This document shows, one piece after another, positions 25,306-34,616 of a DNA stretch of 48,199 bases (its first letter is position 1; each line of letters opens with the position of its first letter). A model generated the notes under the pieces. The model did no database searches. It worked only from the letters and a program-made list of their open reading frames with translations, and was not told the origin of the DNA. This stretch comes from Tritonibacter litoralis (GTDB lineage Bacteria > Pseudomonadota > Alphaproteobacteria > Rhodobacterales > Rhodobacteraceae), in the NCBI RefSeq assembly GCF_009496005.1, contig NZ_WIBF01000017.1:1-48199 (forward strand), written 5' to 3'. The translations under genes were made by a program, and so were the position numbers.

Positions 25306-28300
25306 TTGAATAAGATTATTAAAGAATTTGAATCAGAATTCGAGATCGGCCAAAGCAGCTCGGAAACTCTTATTAACGCAGAGGGCCAGACCAAAGAAGT
25401 AGAGCCCGAAACATCTGAAGCAGATAGCTTCTTACTAGGAAATGCTAATAGCGTATCCACGCTGTCTACAAATGGTGAATTCGTGGACGCTCAAGCCGGT
25501 GAAGACGTCGTTGTTGTTGACGCTGGCGACACCACTGGTGGCATTGACATCTCCAGCATTCCTCGTTTCTCGGCGCTTGGCCGCGAGCTGGGCATCAACG
25601 CTTCAAACAGCGGTTTTTTGTTTTATGATCGCGGCGCAACCGCACAGTTCGGTGACCAAACGGTTACCGCGAACTTCCACTCTTTGAACAACAATGTCGC
25701 CAATCGCGGATCCGATGCCTTGCTGTCGTCGACCGCATTGGAAACCTCGCTCGAATTGGCAAGCCTTGCCGTAAACATCGAAGGTATTGTCGCCACTGAC
25801 GGCAATGATCGCTACTTTGGCTATCGTGAGGACGCGATTGTCTATGGCGGTGACGGCCGGGACTTCTTCCGCTCTCTGGGTGGGGACAAAGAGCTCTATG
25901 GTGAAAACGGCAACGACCGCTTTTTTGTCCGTGGCGGTGACGGTGCCTTTCTTGATGGCGGCAATGGCAACGACCGCGCCTCCTTTGTCAATGAATCCCA
26001 AGGGCTGGTGATCGAATCCATCGGACGATACGGCGCATTGGGTCGTGAGCTGGAATTGGCACGATCGGATAAAGCTTATTCGGTCTATCAGCGCGGCGCG
26101 ACGGCCGAGTTTGACGGGCAAACAGTCAATGCGCGTTACGGTGTGATCAACAGAAATCACCTCAGAGGTTCCGACGAGCAATTGTCGGATTCCGCGCTCG
26201 ATACAGCGCTGGAATTTGGCCATGTGACCCGCGACATCGAAAAGATCATCGGTAGCCGCCACAATGACAGCTTCTTTGGTGGCCGGTACGACGACCATTT
26301 CCATGGTCAGGCCGGGGATGATTGGATTGACTCTCGTGGCGGTGACGACACCATCAAAGGTGGTGCGGGTGATGACCGGATTGTGCTGACAACTGGCAGC
26401 AATGACATCGACGGCGGATCCGGTGTCGACCAGCTTTGGCTGCGTGGAACGGCTGATGACTTTGTCGTTGTGGCCGAAGCAGACGGTTCCTTCTCAATCA
26501 CAACCGCGGCTGGTGAAACCAGCACGGTACGCGGGGTCGAACTGGCCCGTTTGGCTGGCGGCGAAACTGTTTCCTTGCAAGACTTGGCCAGCGGTGCGGT
26601 TGTAGACCCATCGCCAACTCCGGCACCGACACCGACCCCAGATCCGGAGCCGACCCCAGAACCCACACCTGCGCCCACACCGGCACAGGCTGCAGACGAC
26701 ACGGGCACGGTCGCCGAGGACAGCGCGGTTGTTCTGGATCTGTTGGAAAATGACACTGGCGAGGGGCTGACGATCACTGCCCTTGGCACCGTGGAAAATG
26801 GCACAGCCGAGCTGAATGCAGATGGCACCGTGACCTATCGCCCTGCCGCAGACTTTAACGGCACCGACAGCTTCACCTATACGGCGACCGACTCCAATGG
26901 CCAGACCGTGACTGCCAGTGTTTCGGTTGTGGTGGAACAGGTCAATGATGCGCCCTTTGTGGCTGCAGCTGAGGTGACCGTTTTGGAAAACGCCGATGCC
27001 GGTGATGTGTTGGCCCAAGTGACCGCCAGCGACGTCGAAGGCGATGCGCTGACCTATGCGATCACAGGCGGCAACGAGGACGGCCTGTTTGAAATCGACG
27101 ACACTGGCGCGATATCTTTGTCGGATGGATCTGGGCTCGATTTTGAAACGGCACCTGTGCATGACCTTGAAATCTCGGTCAGCGATGGTGTGGCCAGCAC
27201 CGCTGCAAACGTGACCGTGAATGTCACAGATGTAGATGAAAGCCGCAGCGAGTTGATTGCCAGCACTGACCGTGCCTTTGGCGTGGACAATGGCTCGGGT
27301 TCGGTTGGTCTGACGGGTACGGCGGACTACAGCTCGCAATTGCCTTTCCTCGACATATTCAAATCCAGTCGACCCGTAAAAGCGCACGCGCCGGGTGAGT
27401 TCGGGACTTATGATTACGCTGAATTGCGTGAGGAAGGTTATCTCGACGACAACGGCTGGCCCACCGAAATCCCTGAGGACGCGCCAACCATCGGTTTCAT
27501 TTTCTCGGACACGATCGGACGCGAGGGCACTTATGTGCTGCGTTACGAAGGTGAGGGCGAAATCGACTTGCGCTTTGATGCCAATATCATCAGCCAGAAA
27601 GATGGCGAAATCGTCTTTGAACATGGCTCAGGCAGCTTTGAGGTGCTCCTGCGGTCAACCGACCCCAACGACACCGGCGATTACATCAAGAACATCAGCA
27701 TCGTGAAGGAAGAGTACGTCGATCTCTATGACGCTGGCGCGACCTTCAACCCGGATGCGCTGGATGTGCTGGCGGACTTCCGCGAATTCCGCACGATGGC
27801 CTGGCAGCGCACGATTGAATCGCCAATCGAAACCCTGGACGATCTGCCCTCACTGGAAGAATCCTCCTGGGCAACCGAATATGGGGTTCCTATAGAAGCC
27901 CTGGTTCAGCTTTCAAACGAAGCGGGCACTGATCTGTGGATTACAATCCCGACCAAGGCAAACGCCGATGTGATTGAACATTATGCGACCTACATCCGCG
28001 ACAACCTGGATCCGAACCTGAAAGTCACCGTGGAATACGGTAACGAGCTTTGGAACTATGGCTATCAGGACACCCATGATCTGCGGGCCGAGGCGATTGA
28101 AGCCTGGAACCTGGATCCCGGCGACAACGCATCGCGCTTCGCTTACATCACCTCCAAGGCGGCTGATGTAGCGCTGACGTTCAAGGAGATCTTTAACCAG
28201 GTCGGCGAAGATGAACGCCCACTGTTGCACAATACTTTGGGTACCCAGTCGGCGGTTCCAAGCGTCACCGAAGCCCTGTTGCGGGCGGATGCGTGGCAGC

Positions 28301-30528
28301 TGAATGATCCGGACAACTTTATCCCGCCAGAAGAGATCTTTGACTCGATTGCGGTGACCACCTATTTCGGCGGCGCAACCCTGACCCGCGACGAGCTGCG
28401 CGCGGATCTGATCGAGGCAATCAACGATCCGGACGTGGACGCGCAGGCCTTCCTGTTCGAGAAACTGAACGATCCGGATTACCCGTTCTCGATCCCGGCA
28501 ACAGGCGAGTTTCTGCGTGAGCAGAAAGAGATCGCCGATCGCTATGGGCTGCAGGTCACCGACTATGAAGGTGGCGCGCACCTGCTGCACTTTGACAACA
28601 CCAACCTGCCGCAGGAGACCGTTGAACAGCTCGAAGGGTTCTATGTGGACTTCTACCGCAGCGAATACATGCGGGAGCTGTTCCAAGGTATCTGGGACAT
28701 CTGGCGTGAGGTTGGCACCGGTGCCTTCACCAACCACGGCTCGGTGGGCGAACCTTCTCGCTATGGTTTCTTTAGCTTCCTGTCGGATCTCAATGACACC
28801 AGCCCGCGTGCGGAGTTCCTGTGGGAGCAAAACGCAAGCCAGGCTCCATGGTGGGAGGATCGCGGTGGCGAGCATTTCCAGCAGGGTGTTATTGAAACCG
28901 GCACCGATGGCGAAGATCTGTTGATCGGCACAAACCAGGAAGATTACCTGAGTGGTGGTGACGGCAATGACTATATCGTGGCCGGTATCGGTGATGATGG
29001 GGTCAACGGTGGTGAGGGGGTTGATACCATCCTCTTTGCCGGGTCGCGCAGCGAATATGACATCTATCGCGACGGAGATGCGGTGATCTTCCGCCATGCA
29101 GATGGCACGGACACCGTGTTGAATGTCGAAGTGGTGGAGTTCGAAAGCGGCGAGATCTTTGACATCGAGGATCTGGTCAAAGGCGATGGCATCGCAAACG
29201 AAGGGCCGGTCGCTGCGGCAGATCATGTGGTTGTGACCGAAGACAACAACGCCAATATCACCACGCTTCTGCTGAACGACAGCGATGCAGATGGGGGTGA
29301 GTTGGTCATTGTCGAAGTTGGCGAAGCGGAGCATGGCACCCTGCGTCTGGAAGCGGATGGCAGCGTGACCTACATCCCGGATCCGAACTATGAAGGTCCT
29401 GACAGCTTTACCTATGTGGTCTCTGACGGCACCGACCGCAGCTCTGCCACGGTGACGCTGACGGTTGTGAACGAAGCCGATGCGCCCACGGTGATCAGCC
29501 GCCACCTGACGGTCTTTAACGAAGACTATTCTGCCGGTGATCTGATCCATCAGGTCGAAGCAGATGATCTGGATGGCGATACGCTGACCTACAGCATCGC
29601 GGGCGGCAATGACGAGGGCCTGTTTGCCATCGACGCCGAGACCGGTGCGGTCACCACAACGGCCAAGCTGGAAGAGGATGCCTCGGTTGGGATTGCGACC
29701 CATGATCTGGAAATCGCAGTCAGCGACGGCAGCTTTGTCACCACATCCACGCTGACGGTAGAAGTCCATCAGGAAGCCAACCTGATTTCGGAAACCGACG
29801 TTGTGGGTGAAGTCCTGAATGGCGGCAACGGTGGCAGCGATGTGCTGCAGCTGACGTCGACAGACGGGTTTGGCCGTATCCTTGGCTCGCTGAACAGCTA
29901 TGGCGGTCAATTTGCCGAACTGCTGAACCAGGACATCGTGGCGGATCGCTCTGCCTCGGCGCTGCAGATCTATTCCTCGCGGTATGAGCTGGATGACGAC
30001 AGCGGTCTCACAGCCGGAGAAGCACGGGGTGAGGAACTGGATGTCGCGTTGACGGCCTCGAACTTTGCGGTGAACTTTGAAATCGTAGTCGGGACCGAGT
30101 ATTACGACACGCTGTTCGGCTCCAATGCCAATGACACATATTATGGTGGCGGCGGCTCTGACTTTATCACCGGTCGCGGTGGTGAGGACATCCTTGTCGG
30201 CGGCGCAGGCAATGACAACATCTTTGGCGGTGCGGATGCAGATACCTTTGTGTTCGACAGCTTTGACGGTGTTGATCGGCTGCGCGACTTCTCCTTGGAA
30301 GACGGGGATCAGCTTGATGTTTCTGCCCTGTTGACCAACTTTGACGGGGATGTGAGCGCCATTGGCGACTACATCGCGCTTGGGGTCAATGAGGCAGGGG
30401 AACAAACCCTGGCCGTCAGCGCAAATGGGGATGGAACCTTTGTCGATGTGGCAACCTTTGCCCAGGACAACGGGTTCACAACCACCCTGGCGGAACTCCA
30501 GGACAACAACAGCATCCTGTTCGTTTAA
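25306..30528 (+). CDS. Giant RTX/cadherin-like protein with embedded glycosidase-like domain
   Basis: This 1740-residue protein has the architecture of a type I-secreted, calcium-binding extracellular enzyme. From the N-terminus: module 1 (~78-172) plus RTX-like repeats; module 2 (~234-325) plus RTX repeats ([13 protein letters not shown]); a Pro/Thr linker (~435-461); a VCBS-like domain (~462-549) and a cadherin-like domain (~551-646). Residues ~650-1195 form a barrel-like domain with [14 protein letters not shown] (Asn913-Glu914) and [13 protein letters not shown] (Glu1088), candidates for the acid/base and nucleophile of a clan GH-A-type glycosidase. Then come RTX (~1196-1290), VCBS-like (~1296), cadherin-like (~1395), module 3 (~1492-1606), RTX ([20 protein letters not shown]) and a T1SS C-terminal target domain ending NNSILFV. 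I use TTG 25306 with AAGGAG seven bases upstream; ATG 25279 would lie upstream of that site. It follows the exporter operon. Confidence 0.9.
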   Translation: MNKIIKEFESEFEIGQSSSETLINAEGQTKEVEPETSEADSFLLGNANSVSTLSTNGEFVDAQAGEDVVVVDAGDTTGGIDISSIPRFSALGRELGINASNSGFLFYDRGATAQFGDQTVTANFHSLNNNVANRGSDALLSSTALETSLELASLAVNIEGIVATDGNDRYFGYREDAIVYGGDGRDFFRSLGGDKELYGENGNDRFFVRGGDGAFLDGGNGNDRASFVNESQGLVIESIGRYGALGRELELARSDKAYSVYQRGATAEFDGQTVNARYGVINRNHLRGSDEQLSDSALDTALEFGHVTRDIEKIIGSRHNDSFFGGRYDDHFHGQAGDDWIDSRGGDDTIKGGAGDDRIVLTTGSNDIDGGSGVDQLWLRGTADDFVVVAEADGSFSITTAAGETSTVRGVELARLAGGETVSLQDLASGAVVDPSPTPAPTPTPDPEPTPEPTPAPTPAQAADDTGTVAEDSAVVLDLLENDTGEGLTITALGTVENGTAELNADGTVTYRPAADFNGTDSFTYTATDSNGQTVTASVSVVVEQVNDAPFVAAAEVTVLENADAGDVLAQVTASDVEGDALTYAITGGNEDGLFEIDDTGAISLSDGSGLDFETAPVHDLEISVSDGVASTAANVTVNVTDVDESRSELIASTDRAFGVDNGSGSVGLTGTADYSSQLPFLDIFKSSRPVKAHAPGEFGTYDYAELREEGYLDDNGWPTEIPEDAPTIGFIFSDTIGREGTYVLRYEGEGEIDLRFDANIISQKDGEIVFEHGSGSFEVLLRSTDPNDTGDYIKNISIVKEEYVDLYDAGATFNPDALDVLADFREFRTMAWQRTIESPIETLDDLPSLEESSWATEYGVPIEALVQLSNEAGTDLWITIPTKANADVIEHYATYIRDNLDPNLKVTVEYGNELWNYGYQDTHDLRAEAIEAWNLDPGDNASRFAYITSKAADVALTFKEIFNQVGEDERPLLHNTLGTQSAVPSVTEALLRADAWQLNDPDNFIPPEEIFDSIAVTTYFGGATLTRDELRADLIEAINDPDVDAQAFLFEKLNDPDYPFSIPATGEFLREQKEIADRYGLQVTDYEGGAHLLHFDNTNLPQETVEQLEGFYVDFYRSEYMRELFQGIWDIWREVGTGAFTNHGSVGEPSRYGFFSFLSDLNDTSPRAEFLWEQNASQAPWWEDRGGEHFQQGVIETGTDGEDLLIGTNQEDYLSGGDGNDYIVAGIGDDGVNGGEGVDTILFAGSRSEYDIYRDGDAVIFRHADGTDTVLNVEVVEFESGEIFDIEDLVKGDGIANEGPVAAADHVVVTEDNNANITTLLLNDSDADGGELVIVEVGEAEHGTLRLEADGSVTYIPDPNYEGPDSFTYVVSDGTDRSSATVTLTVVNEADAPTVISRHLTVFNEDYSAGDLIHQVEADDLDGDTLTYSIAGGNDEGLFAIDAETGAVTTTAKLEEDASVGIATHDLEIAVSDGSFVTTSTLTVEVHQEANLISETDVVGEVLNGGNGGSDVLQLTSTDGFGRILGSLNSYGGQFAELLNQDIVADRSASALQIYSSRYELDDDSGLTAGEARGEELDVALTASNFAVNFEIVVGTEYYDTLFGSNANDTYYGGGGSDFITGRGGEDILVGGAGNDNIFGGADADTFVFDSFDGVDRLRDFSLEDGDQLDVSALLTNFDGDVSAIGDYIALGVNEAGEQTLAVSANGDGTFVDVATFAQDNGFTTTLAELQDNNSILFV

Positions 30529-30548
30529 CCCACAGAACACACAAGAAA

Positions 30549-30572
30549 GGGGCCGGTTTTCGGCCCCTTTTT
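30549..30572 (+). terminator. Rho-independent terminator between convergent units
   Basis: GGGGCCG (30549-30555) and CGGCCCC (30561-30567) form a 7-bp stem with a 5-base loop, followed by five T. It terminates the RTX transcript. On the other strand the stem is followed by a shorter T-rich stretch and may also serve the ABC operon. Confidence 0.88.
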
Positions 30573-30597
30573 GCATGTCGACCAAGGTCGCGTCGGA

Positions 30598-31407
30598 TCA
30601 GTCCGCAATCTCCAGCGAAGGGATCGCAGACAGGAGCTTTTGCGTGTAGGCGTGGCGCGGATTGGCAAAGAGTTCACGCGTGGGGGCGCTTTCGACGATT
30701 TTTCCGCGATACATCACCGCCACATGGTCACAGGTATGAGCCACAACCGACAGATCGTGGCTGATGAACATAAAGGTCAGCCCCAGATCCCGCTGCAGGG
30801 ATTTCAACAGGTTCAAAATATCCGCCTGGATCGACACATCCAGAGCCGCCACCGCCTCATCCGCGACGACAAATTGCGGGCCACAGGCCAGGGCGCGCGC
30901 GATTGAGATCCGCTGCCGCTGACCTCCGGAAAACGCATGGGGAAAGCGGCGCAGATGTTCGAGGTTCAACCGACATTTGGCGGCAATCTCGCGCACCCTA
31001 TCGTCGGTTTCTGCCCGCGACTTGGTGAGCTTCATGATCTCAATCGGTTCGGCAATGATATCACGCACGGTCATACGGGGGCTGAGCGCGGCATAGGGGT
31101 CCTGAAAAATCAGCTGGGCGCGACGGCGATAGGCTTTCAGCTCTTTTGGGGACATATTGGCCAGATCCAGCTGCAGCTCTCCGTCGTCATAATGCGCCGA
31201 ACCTGAGGCAATCGGCACCGCATTCAGAAGCGCACGACCCAATGTGGTCTTGCCCGAGCCGGACTCACCCACGACCCCAAAGAATGACCCTTTTGGGATC
31301 TCCAATGACACGCCGTCCACCGCGGTCATGACACGGCGATTGAACACGCCGCCGCCAATGGGGAATTCGACTCGCAGGTCTTGTGTCTTGATCAAAGGCT
31401 CACTCAT
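30598..31407 (-). CDS. ABC importer ATP-binding protein, OppF/DppF type
   Basis: This is one of two ATPases of an oligopeptide-type (PepT family) importer. In 269 residues it shows Walker A GESGSGKT (47-54), Q-loop LIFQDPYAALSPRMTVRDII, signature FSGGQRQRISIARAL, Walker B QFVVADEAVAALDVSIQAD and switch His in FMFISHDLSVVAHTC. The C-terminus (HAYTQKLLSAIPSLE) is the shortened OppF tail, lacking the usual cysteine-bearing extension. Its start overlaps the stop of the OppD-type gene by four bases. It is the last gene of a five-gene transporter run. Confidence 0.93.
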   Translation of the reverse strand: MSEPLIKTQDLRVEFPIGGGVFNRRVMTAVDGVSLEIPKGSFFGVVGESGSGKTTLGRALLNAVPIASGSAHYDDGELQLDLANMSPKELKAYRRRAQLIFQDPYAALSPRMTVRDIIAEPIEIMKLTKSRAETDDRVREIAAKCRLNLEHLRRFPHAFSGGQRQRISIARALACGPQFVVADEAVAALDVSIQADILNLLKSLQRDLGLTFMFISHDLSVVAHTCDHVAVMYRGKIVESAPTRELFANPRHAYTQKLLSAIPSLEIAD

Positions 31408-32402
31408 GACTCACCTGCCACATCTTCGGGAAACAGTGCCGCAAAATGGCCTGGACGCACCTCGGTCAAAGGGGGGCGTTCGACCTCATAGCGCGATCCG
31501 GGGCGCAATTCGGGATTGCGGGGGTGAAAGACACAGCCCGAGGGGCGTTCCAATGGAGACGGAATATCACCGGGAATGGGCATCAAGGGCGCGTCCAGAT
31601 CATCCAGTTTTGGCAGCGCGTTCAACAGCCCGCGTGTATAGGCATGGGCGGGGGTGCGGATGACATCCCGCACCGGGCCTTGCTCCATAATCCGGCCCAG
31701 ATACATCACCGCAACCTTATCCGCCGTCTGCGCCACAACACCCAGATCATGGGTGATAAAGATGATGCCCATCTGAAACTCGGCCACCAGATCTTTCATC
31801 AGGTCAATCACCTGCGCCTGAATGGTCACATCCAGCGCGGTTGTGGGCTCATCCGCGATCAGCAGCTTGGGTTTGGTCGACAGCGCCATGGCGATCATTG
31901 CACGCTGGCGCATGCCGCCCGACATCTCAAACGCATATTGGTTGAACCTTGTGGCGGGTTCGGTGATGCCCACACGGTCCAGCATCTCAATCGACAGCTC
32001 CTTGGCCTGGGCCTTGGACAGATCGGTGTGGATCAACAGCTGTTCCACCATCTGTTTGCCGATGCTGATTGCAGGGGCAAAACTGGCCATCGGCTCTTGA
32101 AAGATCATCGAGATTGCACCGCCGCGCACCACCCGCAGATCCCGTGGTCGCCGCAGCGCCATGACATCAACTGCCTGCCCCTCGACATTGAGCGTGATCT
32201 GGCTGTTGTCCCCATAGACCACGTTAGAGGCGTTGAGCTTCATCAATGCCTTGGCGGTTACGGATTTGCCAGACCCGGATTCGCCAACCAATCCCAGCAC
32301 CTCTCCCTTGTTCAGGGAGAACGACACATCATCCACCGCCGTGATCAGCCCCTCATCGGTTTTGAACTGTAGGGTCAGGTTCTTGACGTCCAGAAGGCTC
32401 AT
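31404..32402 (-). CDS. ABC importer ATP-binding protein, OppD/DppD type
   Basis: This is the second ATPase of the importer, 332 residues. It has Walker A GESGSGKS (40-47), Q-loop MIFQEPMASFAPAISIGKQM, signature MSGGMRQRAMIAMAL and Walker B LLIADEPTTALDVTIQAQ, then FITHDLGVVAQTADKVAVMY. The oligopeptide-type C-terminal extension (~270-332) includes RPSGCVFHPRNPELRPG, although the usual four-cysteine cluster is reduced to a single Cys. It overlaps both neighbours by four bases, so translation is coupled. Confidence 0.93.
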   Translation of the reverse strand: MSLLDVKNLTLQFKTDEGLITAVDDVSFSLNKGEVLGLVGESGSGKSVTAKALMKLNASNVVYGDNSQITLNVEGQAVDVMALRRPRDLRVVRGGAISMIFQEPMASFAPAISIGKQMVEQLLIHTDLSKAQAKELSIEMLDRVGITEPATRFNQYAFEMSGGMRQRAMIAMALSTKPKLLIADEPTTALDVTIQAQVIDLMKDLVAEFQMGIIFITHDLGVVAQTADKVAVMYLGRIMEQGPVRDVIRTPAHAYTRGLLNALPKLDDLDAPLMPIPGDIPSPLERPSGCVFHPRNPELRPGSRYEVERPPLTEVRPGHFAALFPEDVAGES

Positions 32403-33547
32403 TTACGTGTCTCCGCATATGGATCGGCCGCGTCACGCAGCCCGTCGCCGACAAAGACAAAGGCCAAAACCAGCGTGATGAAGAAGAGAACGGGGATGAA
32501 ATACCAATGATAGTTCAACAGCACATCCGCTTTGGTCACGTTTTGCAGCATCACGCCCAGCGAATTCACCGGGTCTTTGAGGCCAAGGCCAATGAACGAA
32601 AGCGCGGTTTCCGACAGCACCATATAGGGGAAGGAAATCACCAGATCGACGATGATATAGCTGGTGAAACTGGGCAGCAGGTGACGGCGGATGATATGGG
32701 CGCCACTGGCGCCGCAGAGCTGTGCGGCCAGCACATATTCCTGATTGCGCTCTGTCAACAAATGGGTGCGCACGCGGCGCGCCAGCGTGGGCCAGCCAAT
32801 GAGGCCAAGGATCATGGAGATAAAGAAAAACCGCGTCTCGGCCGACCATTCTGAGGGGACAAAGGCGGCAATGGCCATAAACAGCGGGATCGCAGGCACC
32901 GTTCGGATCGCGTCCGTAATCATCTGTACCACACTGTCGAGCCAGCCCCCGTAATAGCCTGAGACACCGCCAATCACCAAAGCCAGCACAAAGGAGATCA
33001 GAACCCCGATGGTGCCCACCTGCAGCGACGTCCAGACCGCGTGGAGTGTGCGGGAGAAGATATCCTTGCCCGCGCTGTCGGTGCCAAAGAGGTGGATCTT
33101 GCCCTCCTCCATCCCAAAGAGGTGAATATTACCGGGGATAAAGCCAAAGAGGTGATAATCATCACCTTTGACAAAGAACCGCATATGGACGCGCGCATCC
33201 TCGTTGACCTTTTCCACCCAGCGAAAGTTGGTCTCGATCGAGCGTTCGCGGGTTACCGGATGGACAAATGGCACAAGAGAGCAGCCGTTTTTGTCGCAGA
33301 ACTGCGGGATCTGGGGCGCGCCGTTCAAATAGTCCTTGTTGCGGCCTGCAACGGTTGGGTCATAAGGCGACAGAAAAGGGGCAAAGAGCCCTGACAGGAT
33401 CAGTGTGATCAGGACCATGGCAGCCACCATGGCGGCCTTTTGCTTTTTGAAGCGGGCCCAGATCAGCTGCCCCTGAGAGGCGGTAAAATACGCTTCTTTT
33501 GCCTTGTTTGATGGGGTCTGGGGCCTGTCCATTGCAGCATCGCTCAT
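32399..33547 (-). CDS. ABC importer permease, OppC/DppC type with long periplasmic loop
   Basis: This 382-residue permease is longer than the usual ~300 residues. After the first membrane helix (~35-58, AAMVAAMVLITLILSGLFAP) there is an extra ~100-residue periplasmic loop before the BPD domain. The loop contains CDKNGC, VHPVTRERSIETNFRWVEKV and three HLFG tetrapeptides (DYHLFG, NIHLFG, KIHLFG) leading to GTDSAGKDIFSRTLHAVWTS. The binding-protein-dependent transport domain then shows the EAA-like loop QLCGASGAHIIRRHLLPSF. As far as I recall such loops occur in alphaproteobacterial importers of the alpha-galactoside (AgpABCD) type, which would fit the DeoR regulator. Substrate remains open. Confidence 0.92.
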   Translation of the reverse strand: MSDAAMDRPQTPSNKAKEAYFTASQGQLIWARFKKQKAAMVAAMVLITLILSGLFAPFLSPYDPTVAGRNKDYLNGAPQIPQFCDKNGCSLVPFVHPVTRERSIETNFRWVEKVNEDARVHMRFFVKGDDYHLFGFIPGNIHLFGMEEGKIHLFGTDSAGKDIFSRTLHAVWTSLQVGTIGVLISFVLALVIGGVSGYYGGWLDSVVQMITDAIRTVPAIPLFMAIAAFVPSEWSAETRFFFISMILGLIGWPTLARRVRTHLLTERNQEYVLAAQLCGASGAHIIRRHLLPSFTSYIIVDLVISFPYMVLSETALSFIGLGLKDPVNSLGVMLQNVTKADVLLNYHWYFIPVLFFITLVLAFVFVGDGLRDAADPYAETRK

Positions 33548-33554
33548 GTCTTGG

Positions 33555-34559
33555 TTACCTCAGAATGCTTTTGCGCACGCGCGGATCAATGGCCGCCAAG
33601 AGCACGTCGGTTGCAAAGTTTAGCGTCACAATGGAGGCGGTCAGCAAGAAGATGATCGCGCCTGCCATCTGTTGGTCGTTGGACCGCGCCAGGGCTTCAA
33701 GTAGCAGCGCCCCAGCCTCGGTCAGGGTCAGGATCAGGGCGACCACCGGCAGCTCGTTAAAGATGCGGTTCAGGTCAAAGCCCAGGCTGTTCACAATCGG
33801 CCCCAGCGCATGGCGCGCAGGATAGCGCCACAGAAGCCGGGTGCCATAGATGCCCCGCGCTGAGGCTGCGGTGACGTAAAGCTTGCCGATCTCATCCGAC
33901 ATCAATGCGCGCACGGTCTGAAGCGCAAAGGCGGTGGCCGACCAGCCCAGAATAAAGACCGGCAGCCAGGCGTGTTTTGCCAGATCAACAAATTTTGCCC
34001 AGCTCCAGGGCGCGTCTTTGAATTCGGGGGAAAACAGCCCCGTCAGCGTGTTGCCATAGTAGACCGTGGCAAACAGCATGATCATCAGCGCCAGCAGGAA
34101 GTTTGGCAGCGCCAGACCCAGATATGACAGCACGCGCAAGAGATTGTTCAGCGCTGCATTGCGAGAGGCGGCAGAGAGGATGCCCACCGGAATGGCAATG
34201 GCATAGGCCAGCAGAAGCGAGCCCAGGCAGACCCCCAACGAGATCCAGAATTTCGAGCCCAGAAGTTGGGCAATATCTACGCGCAGGATGCAGCTTTCAC
34301 CAAAATCTCCCTGAAACGCCCCACCAAGCCAGCTGGCCCAGCGCGTCAGAAAGGGGCGATCCAGGCCCAGACGGACCCGCTCTGCCTCGATATCAGCGAG
34401 CGTGATCGCCTGCCCTTGGGTGTTTTTATAGGCCAAATACCGTTCGGCGCAGTCACCCGGCACCAGCTCCATCAGGGAGAACACAACCAATGACACGATG
34501 ACCAAGGTCACCAAAGCCATAGCCGCTCGTGTGGCGGCGAAACGTGCAAAGTTCAACAT
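33555..34559 (-). CDS. ABC importer permease, OppB/DppB type
   Basis: This 334-residue inner-membrane permease pairs with the OppC-type protein. Residues ~12-32 form the first helix (AAMALVTLVIVSLVVFSLME), followed by a periplasmic part with VPGDCAERYLAYKNTQGQAI. The BPD domain (~95-325) carries the EAA-like motif TAASARGIYGTRLLWRYPAR and RHALGPIVNSLG. It stands 7 bases upstream of the OppC-type start and 57 bases downstream of the binding-protein gene; a stem-loop fills that gap. Confidence 0.92.
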   Translation of the reverse strand: MLNFARFAATRAAMALVTLVIVSLVVFSLMELVPGDCAERYLAYKNTQGQAITLADIEAERVRLGLDRPFLTRWASWLGGAFQGDFGESCILRVDIAQLLGSKFWISLGVCLGSLLLAYAIAIPVGILSAASRNAALNNLLRVLSYLGLALPNFLLALMIMLFATVYYGNTLTGLFSPEFKDAPWSWAKFVDLAKHAWLPVFILGWSATAFALQTVRALMSDEIGKLYVTAASARGIYGTRLLWRYPARHALGPIVNSLGFDLNRIFNELPVVALILTLTEAGALLLEALARSNDQQMAGAIIFLLTASIVTLNFATDVLLAAIDPRVRKSILR

Positions 34560-34576
34560 TGCGGCCTCCGCAGATC

Positions 34577-34603
34577 AAAACCGGGTGCCCAAAGGGCACC
34601 CGG
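34577..34603 (-). terminator. Stem-loop between binding protein and permease genes
   Basis: A 10-bp perfect stem on the minus strand (34603-34594 with 34590-34581) with a 3-base loop is followed by TTTT. Placed just after the binding-protein stop, it probably causes partial termination or protects the 3' end, giving more binding protein than permease, as is common in such operons. Confidence 0.8.
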
Positions 34604-34616
34604 CTGAATGTTGCGA

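Noticed and set aside
25131-25313. 60-codon frame before the RTX gene
   Set aside because: AT-rich sequence, no ribosome-binding site, and it overlaps the AAGGAG that serves the RTX start.
27913-30585. 890-residue open frame on the minus strand
   Set aside because: It is antisense to the RTX gene, whose domains, start site and codon pattern are convincing. Biased third positions leave the opposite strand open.
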